A DNA stretch of 8,539 nt from contig JALQUQ010000105.1 in assembly GCA_023263735.1 (NCBI GenBank), forward strand, positions 1 through 8,539, given 5' to 3'. Shown piece by piece: positions 4,678 through 8,539 of the stretch. Every line of letters starts with the position of its first letter. Positions within the stretch are counted from its first letter, which is position 1. Below the pieces are notes generated by a model. The model was not told the DNA's origin, searched no databases, and saw only the letters and a program-made list of their open reading frames with translations. Source of the DNA: Paracoccaceae bacterium (lineage in GTDB: Bacteria; Pseudomonadota; Alphaproteobacteria; Rhodobacterales; Rhodobacteraceae). A program made the translations under genes and the position numbers.

Positions 4678-6872
4678 TCCCGTCTATCCTGAACCCCGGC
4701 GATCCGCCCGAGCGTCAGATTGCCAAGCTTTTGACCATCGCGCAGGTGTTGATGCGGCGGGTGGAGCAAGACACCGACGATTCCGGCGCGGCCTACGCCC
4801 AGTTTCAGCGCGCGGCGATGCTGGAAGATCAGGTCCGCCAACGCACGCGCGATCTGGAACGCGCGCTGGATCTGCTGAACGAATCCAATGCGCGGCTGGC
4901 CCTTGCCAATCGCAGCGCCGAGGCCGCGCGGCAAAATCTGGCCAGCGCGATCGAAACCATTCAAGAAGGCTTTGCCCTGTTTGACGCCGAGGAACGGCTG
5001 GTTCTGTTCAATTCGCGCTTTGGGATGCACATGGATGATATCCGCCCCAAGTTGCGCCCGGGGATCAGTTTTGACGATTATGTCGATGTGGTCGCCCAGT
5101 CGGGTCATCTGGCCTTGCCCCGCGATACCTCGCCCGATGATTGGGCCGCGCGCCGCAAACGCCGCCATCTGGACCGCCATGTCATCTTTAACGTGGCCGT
5201 GGCGGGGGACCACTGGATGCAGGTCAGCGAACACCGCACCAGCGATGGCGGCACGGTGATCTTGCAAACCGATGTGACCGACATCATCCGCAATGAACGG
5301 CAAGAGCGCGGCAAGTTGCTGGACGATCAGGCCCGGATGATCCGCGCCACGCTGGACCATATCACCCAAGGGGTCAGCATCTTTGATGCCGAGGCGCGGC
5401 TGGTTGGCTGGAATGATCGGCTGGGCAAGCTGTTGACGCTGCCCTTGGGGCGGGTGCGGCGCGGCATTTCGTTTGAAACGCTGATCGACCGGTTTCAGAC
5501 CATGTTCGCCTTTTCCGATGGAACCACGCAAGGTGAGGTTCTGGCTTGGGCGCATGGGGCAGGGCGACGCCAGCCGATATCGTTCGAACTGCGGCGCGAG
5601 GGGCAGATTCTGGCGGTCTTTGGCCAGGAAATGCCCGACACCGGTTTTGTGTTGTCGTTTACCGATGTCACCTCGGAACGCGCGGCGATCGAGGCGATGG
5701 CGCAGGCGAATGAAACGCTGGAAGCCCGCGTGATGGAACGCACGCTGGAATTGGAGGATGCCTTGGCGCGGGCCGAACGGGCCATCGCCAGCCGGTCGCG
5801 CTTTGTGGCGGCGGCCAGCCATGACCTGTTGCAACCCCTGTCGGCGGCCAAGCTGTTCATCAGTTCGATCGATGATGCGGGGTTGGGGCCGGCGGTGCGG
5901 GAATCGCTGGAAAAGACGCAGAACGCCCTGTTGTCGGTCGAGGGGATCTTGGGCGCGCTTCTGGATATCTCCAAGCTGGAATCGGGGCGGGCAGCGGTCA
6001 GCGTGGGGCCGGTTCATCTGGGCCGGATGCTGACCCAGTTGCGCGATGAATTCGGGGCCATCGCGGCGGCCAAGGGGCTTGGCCTTTCGTTTCGCGCGCT
6101 GGATGTGACCGTGCAGTCGGATGCCACCTATTTACGGCGGATTTTGCAGAATCTGATCGGCAATGCCATTCGCTATACCACCAAGGGCCGGGTGCTGGTG
6201 GCGGCCCGGCTGCGGGCGGGGGCCGTTCGGTTGGAAGTCTGGGACACGGGCCCCGGTATCCCCGAAGAAGAACAGGACAACATCTTCAAGGAGTTCCACC
6301 GCCTGAACGCGCGCGCCTCGGCAAGCGAGGGCATGGGGCTGGGATTGGCCATCGTGGAACGGGCCGCCGCGCTGTTGGGCCATCCGCTTGGGGTGTCGTC
6401 CCGGCTCGGGTCGGGATCGTGTTTCCTGTTGCAAGTCCCGCTGGCGGGGGAAGGGGCCGAGGTTGCACCCCTTGCTGCCACCCCGATGCAGGCCACGACC
6501 CGCCGCCGCTTTACCAACCGCATCGGCTTTGTCGTCGAAAACGACGAGGATTTGCGCCGCGCCCTTTGTCTGTTGCTGGAGAAATGGGGCATTTCGGTGC
6601 TGGATGCCGCCAATGCCGAAGACGCCCTGTCGTTGATCGAGGAATTGGGGATTCTGCCCGATTTCTTTCTGGTCGATCAGCAACTGGGCGCAGGGATGAC
6701 GGGCATTGCGTTCATCTTGCGCCTGCGGCGGCTGCACGGCGATATTCCCGCCCGTCTGGTGACCGCCAATCGAAACCCGGAGGTTGCGGCCGAAGCCGAT
6801 GCGCATAACGTGCGCATGATGATGAAACCCATCGATTCCAGAGCTTTGGAAAGTTTCCTGTCCAGCCTCTGA
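4674..6872 (+). CDS. Hybrid sensor histidine kinase (PAS-PAS-HisKA-HATPase-REC), NahK-like
   Basis: This 732-residue kinase has no membrane segment or signal peptide, so it should be cytoplasmic. In order: an N-terminal coiled coil (about 40-92); PAS 1 (about 90-205, beginning AIETIQEGFALFDAEERLV); PAS 2 (about 224-335, TLDHITQGVSIFDAEARLV, clearly similar to PAS 1); a second coiled coil (about 336-375); HisKA with phospho-acceptor H383 (ASHDLLQPLSAAKLF); HATPase with N493/N497 (LQNLIGNAIRYT), DTGPGIP at 524-530 and GMGLGLAI at 553-560; and a receiver (about 617-732) with E622/D624, phospho-acceptor D668 (FLVDQQLG), T697 and K718. It starts with GTG at 4674 inside the FIST stop, with GAGG at 4663-4666 seven bases upstream, so the two proteins are probably translated together. 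By analogy with NosP/NahK, the FIST protein should control its autophosphorylation. Phosphate may pass to its own receiver or to the LuxR-type regulator encoded upstream. No Hpt domain is encoded in the window. Confidence 0.93.
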   Translation: MIPSILNPGDPPERQIAKLLTIAQVLMRRVEQDTDDSGAAYAQFQRAAMLEDQVRQRTRDLERALDLLNESNARLALANRSAEAARQNLASAIETIQEGFALFDAEERLVLFNSRFGMHMDDIRPKLRPGISFDDYVDVVAQSGHLALPRDTSPDDWAARRKRRHLDRHVIFNVAVAGDHWMQVSEHRTSDGGTVILQTDVTDIIRNERQERGKLLDDQARMIRATLDHITQGVSIFDAEARLVGWNDRLGKLLTLPLGRVRRGISFETLIDRFQTMFAFSDGTTQGEVLAWAHGAGRRQPISFELRREGQILAVFGQEMPDTGFVLSFTDVTSERAAIEAMAQANETLEARVMERTLELEDALARAERAIASRSRFVAAASHDLLQPLSAAKLFISSIDDAGLGPAVRESLEKTQNALLSVEGILGALLDISKLESGRAAVSVGPVHLGRMLTQLRDEFGAIAAAKGLGLSFRALDVTVQSDATYLRRILQNLIGNAIRYTTKGRVLVAARLRAGAVRLEVWDTGPGIPEEEQDNIFKEFHRLNARASASEGMGLGLAIVERAAALLGHPLGVSSRLGSGSCFLLQVPLAGEGAEVAPLAATPMQATTRRRFTNRIGFVVENDEDLRRALCLLLEKWGISVLDAANAEDALSLIEELGILPDFFLVDQQLGAGMTGIAFILRLRRLHGDIPARLVTANRNPEVAAEADAHNVRMMMKPIDSRALESFLSSL

Positions 6873-6976
6873 GCGCGGGTGTCCATCAAAAAATATTTAT
6901 TCGCTTACGACCAATGTTTCATAGCGACAAAGACGTCTGCGCCGTAAGCTTTGCCCGGAAGAGGGGGGATTTGCCC
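6873..6976 (+). promoter_or_regulatory. Leader of the cox operon with inverted repeat and palindrome
   Basis: This 104-bp gap between the kinase and coxG has an AT-rich start (AAAAAATATTTATT, 6889-6902) that stands out against the GC-rich surroundings. It holds a perfect 7-bp inverted repeat, GCTTACG at 6903-6909 and CGTAAGC at 6943-6949, enclosing the 8-bp palindrome AGACGTCT at 6931-6938. A strong purine-rich ribosome binding site, GAGGGGGG, follows at 6961-6968. No terminator for the kinase gene is visible, so read-through from the signalling cassette is possible. A promoter is likely but no clear -35/-10 pair could be fixed. Confidence 0.5.
6903..6949. repeat. 7-bp inverted repeat around an 8-bp palindrome upstream of coxG
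   Basis: GCTTACG (6903-6909) pairs exactly with CGTAAGC (6943-6949). The palindrome AGACGTCT (6931-6938) lies between the arms. The position, 28-74 bases before the coxG start, is suitable for an operator or a leader structure. Confidence 0.45.
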
Positions 6977-7528
6977 ATGAAGATGTCGGACAGCCGAGAC
7001 ATTAACGCCAGCCCAGAGGATGTCTGGTCAGCCATTTTGAACCCAGAGGTTCTGAAAGAGTGCATTCCCGGATGCACCGAGGTGACCGGATCGCCCGACA
7101 CGGGGTTTGAGGCGGTGGTCACGCAAAAGGTCGGGCCGGTCAAAGCCACCTTCAAGGGGGCCGTCACGCTGTCGGATATGGTCGTGGGCCAAAGGGTCAC
7201 CATTTCGGGCGAGGGCAAGGGCGGTCCGGCGGGCTTTGCCAAGGGCGGCGCGGTCGTGACGCTGGAGCCGGTCGAAGGTGGCACGCGGCTGTCTTATGAC
7301 GTCGAGGCCAATGTCGGCGGCAAACTGGCCCAACTTGGCAGCCGCATCATCGACGGCTTTGCCAAGAAAATGGCGGATGAATTCTTTGACCGGTTCAAGG
7401 CGGCTGTCGAGGGCCCGGAACAGGGCGAAGCCCCCGCCGAAACGGCGGCCGAATCTGTTGCGCAAACGGCAGAGGACGGCCAAGCTGAACCCAAAAAGGG
7501 CTGGGTCAAGCGGCTTTTGGGCGGCTGA
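6977..7528 (+). CDS. coxG: CoxG-like SRPBCC protein (carbon monoxide dehydrogenase subunit G family)
   Basis: This 183-residue protein has a CoxG/SRPBCC fold over about residues 1-142. Typical features are the N-terminal strand ending in ASPEDVW (11-17), [15 protein letters not shown] (22-36), [10 protein letters not shown] (52-61), the Gly-rich [15 protein letters not shown] (78-92), and [36 protein letters not shown] (105-140). CoxG proteins assist CO dehydrogenase; recent work describes membrane recruitment and quinone delivery for the enzyme. After residue 143 comes an Ala/Glu-rich flexible linker and a short cationic amphipathic end, [11 protein letters not shown]. Canonical CoxG has a C-terminal membrane helix, and none is visible here. 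The ATG at 6977 is preferred because GAGGGGGG lies 8 bases upstream and family homology begins there; an earlier in-frame ATG at 6914 would add 21 unlike residues. It is followed after 40 bp by coxS, with which it should form an operon. Confidence 0.9.
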   Translation: MKMSDSRDINASPEDVWSAILNPEVLKECIPGCTEVTGSPDTGFEAVVTQKVGPVKATFKGAVTLSDMVVGQRVTISGEGKGGPAGFAKGGAVVTLEPVEGGTRLSYDVEANVGGKLAQLGSRIIDGFAKKMADEFFDRFKAAVEGPEQGEAPAETAAESVAQTAEDGQAEPKKGWVKRLLGG

Positions 7529-7568
7529 TCCGGCGCGAACAACCAAGGAAATTCCAAGGGAGGATACT

Positions 7569-8054
7569 ATGACAAAGGTCACGATGACCGTGAACGGCAA
7601 GTCCGTTTCGGCCGAAACGGAGGGCCGCACCCTTTTGGTGCAGTACCTGCGCGACGGCCTTGGGCTGACCGGAACGCATGTTGGCTGCGATACCAGCCAG
7701 TGCGGTGCCTGCTCGGTGCATGTGAACGGCGAGGTGGTCAAGGCCTGCACCGTTTTCGCACAAGATCTGGCAGGGGCCGATGTGCGCACCATCGAGGGCA
7801 TGGCAAATGCCGATGGGTCGCTTTCGACGTTGCAGCAAGCGTTTCAGGATTGCCACGGGCTTCAGTGCGGGTTCTGCACGCCGGGCATGGTGATGTCGTC
7901 GGCCGCGCTTTTGGCCAAGAACGCCACGCCGAGCGAGGCCGAAATTCGCCACCATCTGGAAGGCAACATCTGCCGCTGCACTGGCTATCACAACATCGTC
8001 AAGGCGGTGCTTCAGGCGTCGGGCCAAGAGGCCGGCGCGATTGCCGCTGAATAA
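7569..8054 (+). CDS. coxS: CO dehydrogenase/xanthine-oxidase-family small subunit, [2Fe-2S] protein
   Basis: This 161-residue protein is the iron-sulfur subunit of a molybdenum hydroxylase and carries electrons between the molybdenum and flavin subunits. It has two [2Fe-2S] domains. The N-terminal plant-ferredoxin-like cluster is bound by C40, C45, C48 and C60 ([10 protein letters not shown]...KAC). The C-terminal four-helix cluster is bound by C100, C103, C135 and C137 (QCGFCTPGM and [14 protein letters not shown]). All eight cysteines are present and length matches the family (about 155-165). The ATG at 7569 has an excellent AAGGGAGG ribosome binding site at 7556-7563, five bases upstream; in-frame upstream extensions overlap coxG and lack homology. 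It lies between coxG and coxL, 61 bp before the latter. CoxS-type subunits also occur in nicotine, caffeine, isoquinoline and aldehyde dehydrogenases, so CO as substrate is not proven. Confidence 0.95.
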   Translation: MTKVTMTVNGKSVSAETEGRTLLVQYLRDGLGLTGTHVGCDTSQCGACSVHVNGEVVKACTVFAQDLAGADVRTIEGMANADGSLSTLQQAFQDCHGLQCGFCTPGMVMSSAALLAKNATPSEAEIRHHLEGNICRCTGYHNIVKAVLQASGQEAGAIAAE

Positions 8055-8115
8055 ACCTTAGAAATTTCAGATATTTGCGGCGGGCTTTTCAGCTGCTGCA
8101 TCAAGGGAGGACGAC

Positions 8116-8539
8116 ATGCCCAAAGACGGTGGCATCGGCGCCAGCACAAAGCGGCGCGAGGACGTGCGGTTTCTGACCGGGAAGGGTCGCTATACCGACG
8201 ACATCAACATTCGCGGGCAGGTCTATGCCCATTTCATTCGCAGCCAAGTGGCCCATGGCAAGATCGTGTCGATCGACGCATCGGCCGCCGAAGCCATGCC
8301 GGGCGTGGTCAAGGTTTTCACCAGTGCCGATTTCGCGGGCAAGGGCGGTCTGCCCTGCGGCTGGCAGATCACCGACCTGCACGGCAAACCGATGCTGGAA
8401 CCCAAGCACCCCGTGCTCGCCGAAGGTAAGGTGCGCCATGTGGGCGACCCCATCGCCGTTGTGGTAGCGGAATCGCTGGAACAGGCGCGCGATGCCGCCG
8501 AAGCCGTGGAAATCGAGATCGAAGAGCTTCCCGCTGTGG
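8116..8539 (+). CDS. coxL: Molybdenum hydroxylase large subunit, CoxL-like, 3'-truncated by window edge
   Basis: Only the first 141 residues are present, of a protein family of about 780-810. The N-terminus has the typical start of CoxL-type aldehyde oxidase/xanthine dehydrogenase large subunits: KRREDVRFLTGKGRYTDDI (12-30), then VYAHFIRSQVAHGKIVSID (36-54), GVVKVFTSADF (63-73), and LAEGKVRHVGDPIAVVVAES (101-120). The full protein would bind the molybdopterin cytosine dinucleotide cofactor. The active-site loop that separates form I (AYRCSFR) from form II (AYRGAGR) lies beyond the window, so the form and substrate cannot be read directly. The ATG at 8116 has AAGGGAGG at 8103-8110 with a 5-base spacer, the same arrangement as coxS. 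CoxS directly precedes it and coxG precedes that; a medium flavin subunit gene (coxM) is not seen upstream and would be expected downstream in a form II-type order. Confidence 0.93.
   Translation, partial: MPKDGGIGASTKRREDVRFLTGKGRYTDDINIRGQVYAHFIRSQVAHGKIVSIDASAAEAMPGVVKVFTSADFAGKGGLPCGWQITDLHGKPMLEPKHPVLAEGKVRHVGDPIAVVVAESLEQARDAAEAVEIEIEELPAV

Noticed and set aside
3061..6017. Two minus-strand open frames of 456 codons each (3061-4431 and 4647-6017)
   Set aside because: Both are antisense to the FIST and kinase genes, have no recognisable domain, and show the His/Gln/Arg bias of shadow frames.
6914..6976. Earlier ATG for CoxG
   Set aside because: The 21 extra residues do not resemble the family, and the strong GAGGGGGG site sits right before 6977.
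7278..7568. Long upstream extension of CoxS
   Set aside because: It runs inside coxG in another frame and lacks homology; the family start is at 7569 with an ideal ribosome binding site.
1..8539. CRISPR arrays, tRNA/rRNA genes, insertion sequences, phage or toxin-antitoxin genes
   Set aside because: No spaced direct repeats, cloverleaf pattern, transposase motif or small paired ORFs were recognised on either strand.

Overview
The window looks like chromosomal DNA of an alphaproteobacterium, most likely from the Rhodobacterales (Paracoccus/Rhodobacter/roseobacter relatives). The basis is high GC content, many GGG/GCG codons, frequent GTG starts in GTGA stop/start overlaps, and gene families common in that order: non-pyrrolysine MttB, a short lysine-2,3-aminomutase-like enzyme, and coxG-coxS-coxL. 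This is inference; no rRNA or other taxonomic marker is present.

Layout. (1) 2-841, plus strand: the C-terminal 279 residues of a trimethylamine methyltransferase (MttB/COG5598) family protein, followed by a strong intrinsic terminator at 863-902. (2) 932-2466, minus strand: a two-gene operon with a Tat-type lipoprotein lytic transglycosylase upstream and a radical-SAM lysine 2,3-aminomutase/EpmB-like enzyme downstream, joined by a GTGA overlap. (3) 2467-2677: a divergent intergenic region with a 9-bp inverted repeat enclosing CAGATC motifs. (4) 2678-6872, plus strand: a three-gene signalling cassette of a NarL/FixJ-type response regulator, a FIST-domain sensor (NosP-like) and a soluble PAS-PAS-HisKA-HATPase-REC hybrid histidine kinase. 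(5) 6873-6976: an AT-richer leader with an inverted repeat and a palindrome. (6) 6977 to the window end, plus strand: coxG, coxS and the start of coxL, a molybdenum hydroxylase operon of the carbon monoxide dehydrogenase type whose gene order fits form II better than form I.

How the genes may work together. The FIST protein and hybrid kinase form a translationally coupled pair. They match the NosP/NahK arrangement known from Pseudomonas and other proteobacteria, where a FIST hemoprotein senses nitric oxide and controls its co-encoded kinase. The LuxR-type regulator just upstream is the natural output. This cassette lies directly before a CO-dehydrogenase-like operon, so a heme-gas sensor may control the operon, but nothing in the sequence proves this. 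The MttB homolog and the transglycosylase/aminomutase pair appear functionally unrelated to it.

No tRNA, rRNA, CRISPR array, transposase or phage gene was found. The remaining intergenic gaps are all shorter than 300 bases.
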